From Paraburkholderia hospita (lineage in GTDB: Bacteria; Pseudomonadota; Gammaproteobacteria; Burkholderiales; Burkholderiaceae), in contig NZ_CP026106.1 in NCBI RefSeq assembly GCF_002902965.1, positions 1,488,001 to 1,552,000 on the forward strand: a stretch of 64,000 bases of DNA. Reading direction: 5' to 3'. Position 1 is the stretch's first letter. Every line of letters starts with the position of its first letter. Below are positions 51,998 through 61,244 of this stretch, piece after piece. The notes beneath the pieces were generated by a model. The model saw only the letters and a list, made by a program, of their open reading frames with translations. It made no database searches and was not told the origin of the DNA. Made by a program: the position numbers and the translations under genes.

Positions 51998-52278
51998 TGT
52001 TCACGTGGATGTACTGGACACCCGAAGTCGGGATCTTCTTTGGCTGCGTCGTCGCGATGCTCGCAGGCATGACGCTGTGGGAGTTTCGCGCGCCGACTAT
52101 CGAACGCAAAGGCTTTTTGCCGATTGCGACCACGCGTGGCGACAGGCTCTTTATCGGACTGTTGACGGCGGCCTATGTGAATCTCGCGTGGATTGCGATT
52201 AGCGGCGAAGGCGCCAGCGCATGGCCGGGCTTTGCGGCGTCTGTCGTCGTGCTGCTCGTGATCATGTGGAAGGGATAA
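51997..52278 (+). CDS. glpU: DUF2160 small membrane subunit GlpU
   Basis: 93 residues, three hydrophobic segments (EVGIFFGCVVAMLAGMTLW, LFIGLLTAAYVNLAWIAI, GFAASVVVLLVIMW). DUF2160 proteins accompany glycerol-type ABC transporters between the permease and binding-protein genes, as here. Exact function unknown. Confidence 0.85.
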   Translation: MFTWMYWTPEVGIFFGCVVAMLAGMTLWEFRAPTIERKGFLPIATTRGDRLFIGLLTAAYVNLAWIAISGEGASAWPGFAASVVVLLVIMWKG

Positions 52279-52364
52279 AGCGTCAAGAATAAACCGGTTT
52301 CGTTGATGCCCCGGGCGGCAACCGGCTGATGATCCAAAGGGGTGTGGAGACACAGGAGAAGACC

Positions 52365-54107
52365 ATGCAACACAGGAGACGGATCGTCGCGCTCGCAGTG
52401 GCAGGAGTGGTCGCGGGGGCTTGTGCGAATCACGCTGCACTGGCGGGTACGCCAGAAGCGCAGAAATGGGTCGATAGCGAATTCCAGCCCAGCACGCTGA
52501 GCAAGCAGCAGCAGATGGACGAAATGAAATGGTTCATCGATACGGCTGCAAAACTCAAATCGCAAGGCGTCAAGGAAGTGCACGTGGTGTCGGAAACGAT
52601 CGACACGCATATGTATGAATCGAAGACGCTTGCCAAGGCATTCACGGAAATCACGGGTATTCAGGTCAAGCACGACATCATTCAGGAAGGCGATGTCGTC
52701 GAAAAGCTGCAGACGTCGATGCAATCCGGTCAAAGTATTTACGACGGCTGGATTTCGGACTCGGATCTGATCGGCACGCACTATCGTTATGGCGTGATTG
52801 TGCCGCTGTCCGATTACATGGCGGGCGAGGGCAAGGAGTACACGAATCCGGGCCTCGATCTGAAGGACTTCATTGGCACGAGCTTCACGACCGCGCCGGA
52901 TAAAAAGCTCTATCAGTTGCCCGACCAGCAGTTCGCCAATCTGTACTGGTTCCGCGCGGACTGGTTTGCGCGCAAAGATCTGCAGGACAAGTTCAAGGCG
53001 AAGTATGGCTACGATCTCGGCGTGCCCGTGAACTGGTCCGCGTATGAAGATATTGCCGACTTCTTCACGAACGACGTGAAGACCGTCGACGGTGAAAAGG
53101 TCTACGGCCACATGGACTACGGCAAGAAAGACCCGTCGCTTGGATGGCGCTTCACAGACGCGTGGCTTTCGATGGCGGGCGAAGCCGATAAAGGCATTCC
53201 GAACGGCATACCCGTCGACGAATGGGGCATTCGCGTGACGCCGGATGGTTGCCATCCCGTTGGTGCATCCGTGTCGCGCGGCGGCGGCACGAATAGCCCG
53301 GCTGCCGTCTTCGCGACCACCAAGTACGTCGACTGGCTGAAAAAATATGCGCCGCCGGAAGCGTCCGGCATGACGTTCAGCGAGGCGGGCCCGGTTCCCG
53401 CGCAAGGCAAGATCGCGCAGCAGATCTTCTGGTACACGGCGTTCACGGCGTCGATGCTCAAGCCCGGAAACGTGACGAATGCAGATGGCACGCCGAAGTG
53501 GCGCATGGCGCCGTCGCCGCATGGCCCGTACTGGAAGGACGGCATGCAGAACGGCTATCAGGACGTCGGCTCGTGGACCTTCTTCAAGTCGACGCCCGCG
53601 AACCAGCGTGCTGCCGCATGGCTTTACGCGCAATTCGTGACGTCAAAGTCGGTGTCGTTGAAGAAGTCGATTGTCGGTCTCACGTTCATTCGCGACTCAG
53701 ACATTCATAGCGATTACTTCACGAAGAACGCCGACAAGTACGGCGGCCTGATCGAGTTCTATCGCAGCCCGGCGCGTGTCGCGTGGACGCCGACGGGCAA
53801 CAACGTGCCGGATTATCCGAAGATGGCGCAGCTCTGGTGGAAGAACGTCGCGACAGCGGCTGCTGGCGAGAAGACGCCGCAAGCCGCGATGGACAGCCTC
53901 GCGAAGGAAATGGACCAGGTGCTGGGCCGTTTGCAGCGCGCCGGCATGAAGGTGTGCGCGCCGGAATTGAACCCGGAAAGCGATCCGTCGAAATGGCTCT
54001 CGGATCAGCATGCGCCCTGGAAGAAGCTCGCGAACGAAAAGCCGAAGGGCGAAACGGTCAAGTACGACCAGCTGCTCGCGGCATGGAAGGCGGGCAAGGT
54101 TCGCTAA
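52365..54107 (+). CDS. glpV: Glycerol ABC transporter substrate-binding protein GlpV
   Basis: 580 residues, large type 2 periplasmic binding protein with a signal peptide (RRRIVALAVAGVVAGACANHAALAG). Segments such as VVSETIDTHMYESKTLAKAF and LYQLPDQQFANLYWFRADWF fit carbohydrate/polyol-binding proteins. I start at ATG 52365 (AGGAG upstream). Last gene of the operon; a terminator follows. Confidence 0.88.
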   Translation: MQHRRRIVALAVAGVVAGACANHAALAGTPEAQKWVDSEFQPSTLSKQQQMDEMKWFIDTAAKLKSQGVKEVHVVSETIDTHMYESKTLAKAFTEITGIQVKHDIIQEGDVVEKLQTSMQSGQSIYDGWISDSDLIGTHYRYGVIVPLSDYMAGEGKEYTNPGLDLKDFIGTSFTTAPDKKLYQLPDQQFANLYWFRADWFARKDLQDKFKAKYGYDLGVPVNWSAYEDIADFFTNDVKTVDGEKVYGHMDYGKKDPSLGWRFTDAWLSMAGEADKGIPNGIPVDEWGIRVTPDGCHPVGASVSRGGGTNSPAAVFATTKYVDWLKKYAPPEASGMTFSEAGPVPAQGKIAQQIFWYTAFTASMLKPGNVTNADGTPKWRMAPSPHGPYWKDGMQNGYQDVGSWTFFKSTPANQRAAAWLYAQFVTSKSVSLKKSIVGLTFIRDSDIHSDYFTKNADKYGGLIEFYRSPARVAWTPTGNNVPDYPKMAQLWWKNVATAAAGEKTPQAAMDSLAKEMDQVLGRLQRAGMKVCAPELNPESDPSKWLSDQHAPWKKLANEKPKGETVKYDQLLAAWKAGKVR

Positions 54108-54139
54108 TTATTTGACGTAGAAAAGCGGGAAGGTTGAGG

Positions 54140-54172
54140 CGGGCGGTGTCGAAAGACGCCGCCCGTTTTTTA
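54140..54172 (+). terminator. Intrinsic terminator of the glp operon
   Basis: An 11-bp stem with one wobble (54140-54150 with 54155-54165) and a GAAA loop is followed by six T, 32 nt after the glpV stop. Confidence 0.92.
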
Positions 54173-54309
54173 TTGGTTTTATGCCGCAAGAGCGCGCGAT
54201 TAAACAGGCGCGACCCGTTCATCAATCGAAAGCAAATTGTCATTTAAACGTTTGATGCATAAAGACCACATATGCCTTACGGATGATTGCGAACCATTAC
54301 TGTTCATGT

Positions 54310-54329
54310 AATGATACCGATTCTCATTT
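54310..54329 (+). promoter_or_regulatory. Fur box upstream of the siderophore receptor
   Basis: AATGATACCGATTCTCATTT fits the Fur hexamer pattern (GATAAT-like repeats with an inverted CATT). It lies about 120 bp before the receptor ATG, as expected for iron-repressed TonB receptor genes. Confidence 0.75.
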
Positions 54330-54446
54330 AGATGTGACCGGCCGGAATCCGTTGCCAGGCGGGCCAGTTCGCGAAATTTGCGAACCTGACGGGCAGGCAC
54401 CGCTCGTTACACATAAAAAATTCAGTTACAACGACAGGGAATCGTG

Positions 54447-56684
54447 ATGCTTCGAACCACGCCACTCGCAGCGGCCGTCATGGCCGTCTTTGCGACGCCG
54501 CTCTTTGCTCAAACGACGACGCCGGCCACACCGGCAGCACAGGTTGCCCAGGCTGCAACGTCCGCTTCTCCCGCCAGCCAGCCCTCGGCCAGCCAGCCTT
54601 CCGAAAGCAACACACTGCCCGCCGTCAAGGTGACGGGGCAGGTCGACAACGCCACCGACTTCCAGTCCGACACATCCAGTGTCGGCGCCAAGGTACCGAC
54701 CGCGCTGCGCGATATTCCGCAGGCCGTCACCGTCATACCGAAGGCCGTGCTCCAGTCGCAGGCTGCGAACTCGTTCTCCGACGCGCTGCGCAACGTGCCC
54801 GGCATCACGATCGGCGCCGCCGAAGGCGGCCAGATCGGCAACAACATCAACCTGCGCGGCTTCTCGGCGCGTACCGACATCTACCTCGACGGTTTCCGCG
54901 ATCGCGGCCAGTACTATCGCGACACGTTCAACCTCGACTCGATCGACGTGCTGTACGGTCCTTCGTCGCTGTACTTCGGACGCGGTTCGACGGGCGGCGT
55001 GATCAATCAGGTCAGCAAGGAGCCGCAGCTGAAAAAGCGCGCCGACGTCTCGGTGCAGGCGGGTACGCATGACCGTTACCGCACCACGGTCGACCTCGAC
55101 ACGCCGATCACCGATACCTCCGCGTTCCGTATCAACGCATTCGGCCAGAGCCTCGGTTCGTCGCGCGATGTGATGAAGAACAAGGACTATGGCGTCGCGC
55201 CCGAAGTGAAGTTCGGCATCGGCACGCCGACGGAAATCACGCTGTCCGCGCTGATCCAGCACAACCGCGATCAGCCCGACTACGGCGTTCCGCCGCTGAA
55301 CGGCCATCCCGCACCGGTGAATCGCGGCACGTTCTACGGCTACACCGACGACCGCACGATTCAGGACGTGCAGACGTTCAGCGCGCGCATCAAGCACCGC
55401 TTCAACGAAGACGTGACAGTGCGCAACCAGACGCAGTTCAGCCACTACAGCACGGAAGCACGCGCGACCAATGCGGCGTCGGTGCTGACGGGGCCGCTCT
55501 CGACGTCGACGGCGCTCGCCAACGGCAACTTCACGAACATCGATCCGTCGAAGCTGTTCGTGAAGCTGCAGGGCAAGGACCGCAACATTAACGACCATTC
55601 GGTCTACAACTCGACCGACGTCGAGTGGAAGTTCAACACGGGGCCGGTCAAACATGACCTGCTCGCCGGCGTCGATCTGAGCCACGAAACGTACAGCAAC
55701 CAGAGCTTCACGGCGACTTCGCCGGGCATGACGTCGAACACGATCGGTGTCGTGCCGCTGATCAATCCGCCGTACACGACGCGTCCCGCGAACGTGAAGG
55801 AAGTGGCGACCAATCTCGCGGAATCGAGCGCGAATGACGTGGGCCTGTATTTGAACGACACGATCTCGCTTGGCGAGCACTGGAAGGTGGTGGGCGGCGT
55901 GCGCTGGGACCGCTACGAAGCGTCGATCAAGAACTCGATCAACCTGCCGGGTTACGCGACGCAGACCAATTACTTCACCAGCGTGCGCGGCGGCATCATT
56001 TATCAACCGGCCGACTGGCAGTCGTACTACGTGTCGTATGGCACGTCGTTCGATCCGTCGCTCGAAGCGCTGACGCTGACCAACGGCCAGCAGAACCTGC
56101 CGCCGGAGCACAACAAGTCGTATGAAGTCGGCGCGAAGCTGGATCTGCTCGGCGGCGGCCTGTCGGTGACGCAATCGCTGTTCAGCATCGAGAAGACGAA
56201 TGCACGTACCGCAAACCCCGACGGCAGCTACACGCTCGACGGCGATATTCGCGTGCGCGGCTATCAGCTCGGCCTGGCCGGCCACATCACGAGCAACTGG
56301 CAGGTGTTCGGCGGCTATACGTACATGGACGGCGTGATTCTGCAGGCGTTCGACGGCACACAAGGCAAGACGCCCGCGAATACGCCGCGCAATACGCTGA
56401 CGTTGTGGACGACGTATCAGTTCACGCCGCATTGGGAAATCGGCGGCGGTCCGACGTACATGTCGTCGCGCTATGCGGCGAACAACAACTTCGTGCAGGT
56501 TGGCGGCTACACGCGCTGGGATGCGATGGCCGCGTATCACGCGAAGCGTTACGACGTCCAGATCAACGTGTTGAACCTGACCGACAAGAACTACTACGAC
56601 GCGCTGATTCCGTCCGACGGCGGACGCGCGGTGCCGGGTTACGGCCGTACGTTCCTCGCGACGCTAAACTATCGCTTCTTCTGA
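54447..56684 (+). CDS. TonB-dependent catecholate-type siderophore receptor
   Basis: 745 residues. Signal peptide ending LFAQ, an Ala/Ser/Pro-rich spacer, a plug domain (IPQAVTVIPKAVLQSQ, NNINLRGFSARTDIYLDGFRD) and a 22-strand barrel ending in Phe (LATLNYRFF). It resembles Fiu/FiuA-type receptors importing ferric catecholates; the ligand is not provable. A Fur box and the PiuC hydroxylase gene downstream support iron-limited expression. ATG 54447 is preferred over the adjacent GTG. Confidence 0.93.
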   Translation: MLRTTPLAAAVMAVFATPLFAQTTTPATPAAQVAQAATSASPASQPSASQPSESNTLPAVKVTGQVDNATDFQSDTSSVGAKVPTALRDIPQAVTVIPKAVLQSQAANSFSDALRNVPGITIGAAEGGQIGNNINLRGFSARTDIYLDGFRDRGQYYRDTFNLDSIDVLYGPSSLYFGRGSTGGVINQVSKEPQLKKRADVSVQAGTHDRYRTTVDLDTPITDTSAFRINAFGQSLGSSRDVMKNKDYGVAPEVKFGIGTPTEITLSALIQHNRDQPDYGVPPLNGHPAPVNRGTFYGYTDDRTIQDVQTFSARIKHRFNEDVTVRNQTQFSHYSTEARATNAASVLTGPLSTSTALANGNFTNIDPSKLFVKLQGKDRNINDHSVYNSTDVEWKFNTGPVKHDLLAGVDLSHETYSNQSFTATSPGMTSNTIGVVPLINPPYTTRPANVKEVATNLAESSANDVGLYLNDTISLGEHWKVVGGVRWDRYEASIKNSINLPGYATQTNYFTSVRGGIIYQPADWQSYYVSYGTSFDPSLEALTLTNGQQNLPPEHNKSYEVGAKLDLLGGGLSVTQSLFSIEKTNARTANPDGSYTLDGDIRVRGYQLGLAGHITSNWQVFGGYTYMDGVILQAFDGTQGKTPANTPRNTLTLWTTYQFTPHWEIGGGPTYMSSRYAANNNFVQVGGYTRWDAMAAYHAKRYDVQINVLNLTDKNYYDALIPSDGGRAVPGYGRTFLATLNYRFF

Positions 56685-56710
56685 TCGCACGAAGCGATAG
56701 CCCACGGCAC

Positions 56711-56756
56711 GCCGCGCGCTCGCCCGCATGAAGCGATTCATGCGGAGGCGCGCGGC
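56711..56756 (+). other. Long hairpin between receptor and PiuC genes
   Basis: Outer 8-bp stem (56711-56718 with 56749-56756) and inner perfect 9-bp stem (56724-56732 with 56737-56745) closed by a GCGA loop. No T-run follows, so it is more likely an mRNA stability or translation element than a terminator. Confidence 0.6.
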
Positions 56757-56784
56757 GCTGCTGCTTATGCAGGAACGTTGAACC

Positions 56785-57468
56785 ATGATTGTCTCGATCC
56801 CGGACGTACTGAGTCCCGCCGAAGCCGCCGCGATGCGCGCGGCGCTCGAAGCCAGCGACGCATGGGTGGATGGCCGCGCGACGGCCAGCTACCAGGGCGC
56901 GCCCGTCAAGCGCAACCAGCAGATCGCGGAAGGCTCGCAGATCGCTCTGGAAATGGGTGACCGGATTGTCGCGTCGCTGGAGCGTCATCCGCTGTTCATC
57001 AGCGCCGCGCTGCCGAACAAGGTGTATCCGCCGCTCTTCAACCGCTACGAAGGCGGGATGCACTTCGGCAGTCATGTCGACGGCGCGATCCGGCTCGTGC
57101 CGGGCAGCGGCGTGCGCGTACGCACCGATATTTCGATCACGCTGTTTCTCACGCCGCCGGACGAATACGACGGCGGCGAACTGCTGGTCGAAGATACCTT
57201 CGGCGTGCAGGAAGTGAAGCTGCCTGCCGGACACGCCATTGTGTATCCGGGCACGAGCCTGCATCAGGTGCGGCCCGTGACGCGTGGTGCACGCGTGTCG
57301 AGTTTCTTCTGGGCGCAAAGCCTCGTGCGCGACGACACGCAACGCGCGATGCTGTTCGATCTCGACGGCGCGATACAACGCCTCAATGCATCGAACGGCG
57401 ATGAAGCGGCGCGCCGCACACTGGTGGGCTGTTACCACAACCTGCTGCGCATGTGGAGCGAGACCTGA
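56785..57468 (+). CDS. piuC: PKHD-type Fe(II)/2-oxoglutarate hydroxylase PiuC
   Basis: 227 residues, the family's usual length. The HxD...H facial triad is visible (FGSHVDGA and SLHQVRPV), with the 2-oxoglutarate-binding Arg in VTRGARVSSFFW. PiuC genes typically follow TonB siderophore receptors under Fur control, as here (100 bp downstream). It is a cytoplasmic dioxygenase; its substrate is unsettled. Confidence 0.93.
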   Translation: MIVSIPDVLSPAEAAAMRAALEASDAWVDGRATASYQGAPVKRNQQIAEGSQIALEMGDRIVASLERHPLFISAALPNKVYPPLFNRYEGGMHFGSHVDGAIRLVPGSGVRVRTDISITLFLTPPDEYDGGELLVEDTFGVQEVKLPAGHAIVYPGTSLHQVRPVTRGARVSSFFWAQSLVRDDTQRAMLFDLDGAIQRLNASNGDEAARRTLVGCYHNLLRMWSET

Positions 57469-57471
57469 GCG

Positions 57472-58383
57472 TTACGCCGGCCGTCGCGCCACGGTCGTCG
57501 TCTTTTGCGGACTGCGCCCGCTTTGCAGCAGGAACACACCGCCGAGAATGCAGGCCATCGCGAGCAGATCGAGCGGATGAATCGGTTCATGCGCGAGCAG
57601 CACGCCGATTCCCAGCGCAATGACGGGCGGAATATACGTGACGCTCGAAGCCGCGAGCGCGCCGAGCCGTTGCACGATGAAGTAGTACAGGATATACGCG
57701 ACGCCCGTGCCGAGCAGTCCGAGCCCGAGCACGAGGCCGACGGTGGCGCGCGCGTCGTGCGCGATGCGGGTGATGCCGTCGAATGGCGTCACGCAGGCAA
57801 TCGTCAACAGCGCAAAGCCGATTTGCCACGTGGACAGCGCGACGGGCGACATGTCGAGCTTCGACAGAAAGCGCCGTGCGTAGACGAATGAGCAGCCCAC
57901 GCTCAGCGAGCCCGCCGCCATATACGCGACGCCGCTCAGATCGACGCTCGCGACGGCGCCATTCCACGGCCGCGCGATCATCAACACGCCAACGAAACCG
58001 CACACCACGCCGACCATCATGCGTGGGCTGGGTCGTTCCGCGCGCAACAGCGCCCACGCGCAGACGAACGAGAAAAGCGGAATGGCGCCGCTCAACATGC
58101 CCGCCACGCTCGACAGCAACAGCGACGCGCCTTTGGCAAACGCATAGTAGTAAACGCTCGTCGCGAGCAGCGACATCACGACGAAGTGGTGTGCATGGCG
58201 CAGCTGTTTCCATGCGAGCGCTTTCGTCGCGAACGCGTAGACGAGCAGCGGTAAAAACCCGAACAGCACGCGCAAGAACACGATCTGCGCGGGCGTGATC
58301 CATAGGCTGGCCCACTTCATAAAAAGAAAATTGCTGCCCCAGATCAGGCCGAGCAGCGCGAACGCGAGATAAGCGGGATTCAT
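57472..58383 (-). CDS. EamA/RhaT-family transporter
   Basis: 303 residues, ten helices in two EamA repeats (LLGLIWGSNFLFMKWAS, YMAAGSLSVGCSFVYARRFL). Probable metabolite or amino-acid exporter. The start at 58383 gives the family N-terminus. Divergent from the LysR gene with a 101-bp shared promoter region, so the LysR protein is its likely regulator. Four bases separate its stop from that of piuC (convergent). Confidence 0.9.
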   Translation of the reverse strand: MNPAYLAFALLGLIWGSNFLFMKWASLWITPAQIVFLRVLFGFLPLLVYAFATKALAWKQLRHAHHFVVMSLLATSVYYYAFAKGASLLLSSVAGMLSGAIPLFSFVCAWALLRAERPSPRMMVGVVCGFVGVLMIARPWNGAVASVDLSGVAYMAAGSLSVGCSFVYARRFLSKLDMSPVALSTWQIGFALLTIACVTPFDGITRIAHDARATVGLVLGLGLLGTGVAYILYYFIVQRLGALAASSVTYIPPVIALGIGVLLAHEPIHPLDLLAMACILGGVFLLQSGRSPQKTTTVARRPA

Positions 58384-58484
58384 GGCAAACACCATCGGAT
58401 GCAAGGACGATGCGCCGATTGTGCTGCGCGCACGGATGCGGTACAAACGATTTGTTCTCGTCGATACTGCAGAAAAACTATCCT

Positions 58485-59363
58485 ATGTCCGGAATGCCAC
58501 CTCTAAAGGCGCTGATCGCGTTCGAGTCTGCGATGCGTCTAAACAGTTTTTCTGCAGCTTCCGATGAACTGCACGTGACACCTGGCGCAGTTGGCCAGCA
58601 GATCCAGAAGCTCGAGGCGTGGCTCGGCGTCGCACTGTTCGCGCGTCAGGTGCGGCAGATCATCCCAACGGATGAAGCGCGCGCCTACTACGCACAGATT
58701 CAACCCGCGCTCGCGCAGATCATGCATGCGAGCCGCCGCGTGCGCGAGAACCAGAGCAAGGGCGTGCGCGTGTCGATGCCGCCCAGCTTCGCGGCCAAAT
58801 GGTTCGCGCCGCGCATGACGGACTTTCTGATCGCGCATCCGGACATCGCGCTGGAGCTGAATACGACGACCGCGATGGTCGATTTCGAATTGCAGTCGAT
58901 CGATCTGGCCGTGCGCTATTTCGACGGCAACGCGCCCGATCTGCACGTGCAACTGTTGCATGCCGATGAAGCGCGCGTCTATTGCAGCCCATCGTATGCG
59001 AGGCGGCTGAAGCTGAAAGCCCCCGACGATCTGCAACGCGCAACGCTGTTGCACAACACGCTGCATCCGCACTGGACGACGTGGCTGAAGAAATTCAGCA
59101 AGCTGTCCGCGCGGCAGATCGACGGCATGGCGGGCATTCATTTCGACCAGTCGCTGATGGCGATCGAGGCCGCCGCGCGGGGACAGGGTGTCGTGCTGAC
59201 GAGCGCGGTATTGACGGAAGCGGAGACGGCGGCGAATTCGCTGATCGATCCATTCGGTCAGAGTCTGCCTTTGAAGACCGCGTACTACCTCGTACATCCA
59301 AAGTCGATCGAACTCAAGCCAGGTGCGGCGACCTTGAGGGCGTGGTTTATCGGCGAGCCATAA
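58485..59363 (+). CDS. LysR-family regulator (GcvA/AmpR-like)
   Basis: 292 residues. The N-terminal HTH (LKALIAFESAMRLNSFSAASDELHV, then TPGAVGQQIQKLE) is typical of the GcvA/AmpR branch; the C-terminal effector domain starts near GVRVSMPPSFAAKWFAPRM. Start at 58485 or 58494; neither has a strong ribosome site. It faces away from the EamA transporter gene, its probable target. Confidence 0.9.
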   Translation: MSGMPPLKALIAFESAMRLNSFSAASDELHVTPGAVGQQIQKLEAWLGVALFARQVRQIIPTDEARAYYAQIQPALAQIMHASRRVRENQSKGVRVSMPPSFAAKWFAPRMTDFLIAHPDIALELNTTTAMVDFELQSIDLAVRYFDGNAPDLHVQLLHADEARVYCSPSYARRLKLKAPDDLQRATLLHNTLHPHWTTWLKKFSKLSARQIDGMAGIHFDQSLMAIEAAARGQGVVLTSAVLTEAETAANSLIDPFGQSLPLKTAYYLVHPKSIELKPGAATLRAWFIGEP

Positions 59364-59366
59364 GCA

Positions 59367-59394
59367 GAACGCCCGCTTTAGAGAGCGGGCGTTC
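59367..59394. terminator. Bidirectional hairpin between LysR and lactate permease genes
   Basis: A perfect 11-bp stem (59367-59377 with 59384-59394) lies between two convergent genes. No clear T-run occurs on either side, so termination efficiency is uncertain. Confidence 0.6.
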
Positions 59395-59418
59395 ATCAGT
59401 TGCGGTGCGAGCAGAATA

Positions 59419-61131
59419 TCAACCCGGCAACATGCCCGGCAGCACATAAGCCTGCAACAGCGTGATCAGACCGACGATCATCGCGAACAGCAAGCTATGC
59501 CGCACCGTGAAGCGGAACAGCTCCGACTCGCGTCCGACGAGCCCCGTCGCCGCGCAGGCGACAGCGATCGACTGCGGCGAGATCATCTTGCCCGTCACGC
59601 CGCCCGTCGTGTTCGCAGCCACGAGCAAGGTGTCCGACACGCCGATCTGATGCGCGGTCGCGTGCTGAAGCGAGCAGAAAAGCGCATTCGACGACGTGTC
59701 CGAGCCCGTCAGGAACACGCCAAGCCAGCCGAGCACGGGCGAGAAGAACGGGAACGCGGCGCCCGTTCCGGCGAGCAGCAACGCGAGCGTCGACGACATC
59801 CCCGAGTAGTTCGCGACGAAGGCGAACGAGAGAACCAGACCGATCGACAGCACCGGGCGGCGCAGTTCCTTCAGCGTTTCGCCGAACGTCGTGAATGCGT
59901 CGCGCGGCTTCACGCGCAGCAACACCATCGAGATCAGCGCCGTCGCGAAGATCGCCGTGCCGACTGCCGAGAGCAGATCGATCTTGAGCACGGCTTCGTA
60001 CGCTTTCGGCGTCGCGACGATGGGCGCTGTCTTCATCACGAGTTGATCGAGCGCGGGCACCTTGAACTTGAGGATGCTCCACGCGAGCGCGCCCTTCGCG
60101 GCGAACAACGCCTTGAATGGCTGCAGGCTCCAGACGGTGACGACGGCAGTCAGAATGCCGAACGGCGCCCATGCGCGAATGGTCTGCGCAAGCGTATAAG
60201 GCGATGCGCGACGGCTCACGCCCGCAGCGCCATTCGAACCGCCGCCGACGCCACCGAACCCCGACAACGCGGCTGCACCGCCGCTTACGCCACCGCGTGC
60301 CGTATCGCGAGCGCGGCGCGGTTGCCAGACCTTCAGGAACGACGCGAGCGCAACGAGGCTGACGAGCGCCGACGTGATGTCGGGGAGTTCAGGCCCGATG
60401 TGATTCGACGTGAAGTATTGCGTGACGGCAAAGCTGCCGCCCGCGACCAGTGCAGCCGGCCACGTTTCCTTGAGGCCGCGCTTGCCGTCCATCATGAACA
60501 CGAGCCAGAACGGCACGGCAAGCGAAAGCAGCGGCAACTGACGGCCTGCCGTCGCGCCGATCAGGAACGGATCAATGCCCGTCACCTGGCCCGCGACGAT
60601 GATGGGAATACCCATCGCGCCGAACGCAACAGGCGCGGTGTTCGCGATCAGGCACAGACCCGCTGCTTTCAGCGGATCGAAACCCAGCCCGACGAGCAGC
60701 GCCGCCGTGATCGCAACGGGCGCGCCGAAACCGGCCGCACCTTCGAGAAACGCGCCGAACGAAAAGCCGATCAGCAGCAGTTGCAGGCGCTGGTCGTCGG
60801 TCAGCGCGAGCACCGATGCGCGGATGACGTCGAACTGTCCCGTCTTGACGACGAGCTTGTAAAGGAACACGGCCGTGACGATGATCCACGCGATCGGCCA
60901 CAAGCCGTATGCAAAGCCGAAGCCCGCCGCCGCGAACGCCTGCTGCGCTGGCATGCCATACGCGAAGATCGCAACGGCCAGCGACAACGCCAGCGTACCT
61001 GCCGCCGCGACATGCCCCTTCAGGCGGAGTCCCGCCAGCGCGACGAAGAAAAAGATGATGGGGATGCTGGCCGCGAGCGCGGATAGCCAGAGGCTGCCGA
61101 GGGGCAGGTAGGTCTGATACCAAGGGTGCAT
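59419..61131 (-). CDS. lldP: L-lactate permease
   Basis: 570 residues, LctP/LldP family, about 12-14 helices. [23 protein letters not shown] and [20 protein letters not shown] are family hallmarks. A Gly-rich loop ([20 protein letters not shown]) interrupts the middle. Proton-linked lactate/glycolate uptake. The start at 61131 has GGAGGAG upstream. It lies downstream of lutABC on the same strand, giving an uptake-plus-oxidation unit. Confidence 0.93.
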   Translation of the reverse strand: MHPWYQTYLPLGSLWLSALAASIPIIFFFVALAGLRLKGHVAAAGTLALSLAVAIFAYGMPAQQAFAAAGFGFAYGLWPIAWIIVTAVFLYKLVVKTGQFDVIRASVLALTDDQRLQLLLIGFSFGAFLEGAAGFGAPVAITAALLVGLGFDPLKAAGLCLIANTAPVAFGAMGIPIIVAGQVTGIDPFLIGATAGRQLPLLSLAVPFWLVFMMDGKRGLKETWPAALVAGGSFAVTQYFTSNHIGPELPDITSALVSLVALASFLKVWQPRRARDTARGGVSGGAAALSGFGGVGGGSNGAAGVSRRASPYTLAQTIRAWAPFGILTAVVTVWSLQPFKALFAAKGALAWSILKFKVPALDQLVMKTAPIVATPKAYEAVLKIDLLSAVGTAIFATALISMVLLRVKPRDAFTTFGETLKELRRPVLSIGLVLSFAFVANYSGMSSTLALLLAGTGAAFPFFSPVLGWLGVFLTGSDTSSNALFCSLQHATAHQIGVSDTLLVAANTTGGVTGKMISPQSIAVACAATGLVGRESELFRFTVRHSLLFAMIVGLITLLQAYVLPGMLPG

Positions 61132-61191
61132 GTCGGTCTCCTCCGAATATGCGATCAATGAATTCTTGTCGGCGGCGCGCGGCCGCCCCCG

Positions 61192-61216
61192 GTGCATCGC
61201 CATTGAGGCGATGCAC
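61192..61216. other. Perfect hairpin between lutB and lldP
   Basis: GTGCATCGCC (61192-61201) and GGCGATGCAC (61207-61216) form a 10-bp stem with a 5-nt loop in the 113-bp gap. No T-run; it may be an operator or an RNA-processing site setting the lut/lldP ratio. Confidence 0.5.
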
Positions 61217-61244
61217 GCGTGTGATCTACGGGATTGAAAGCGCG

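Noticed and set aside
54426..56540. A 704-codon minus-strand frame opposite the TonB receptor
   Set aside because: Composition is antisense-like (Arg, Val, His), and it spans the receptor's conserved plug and barrel.
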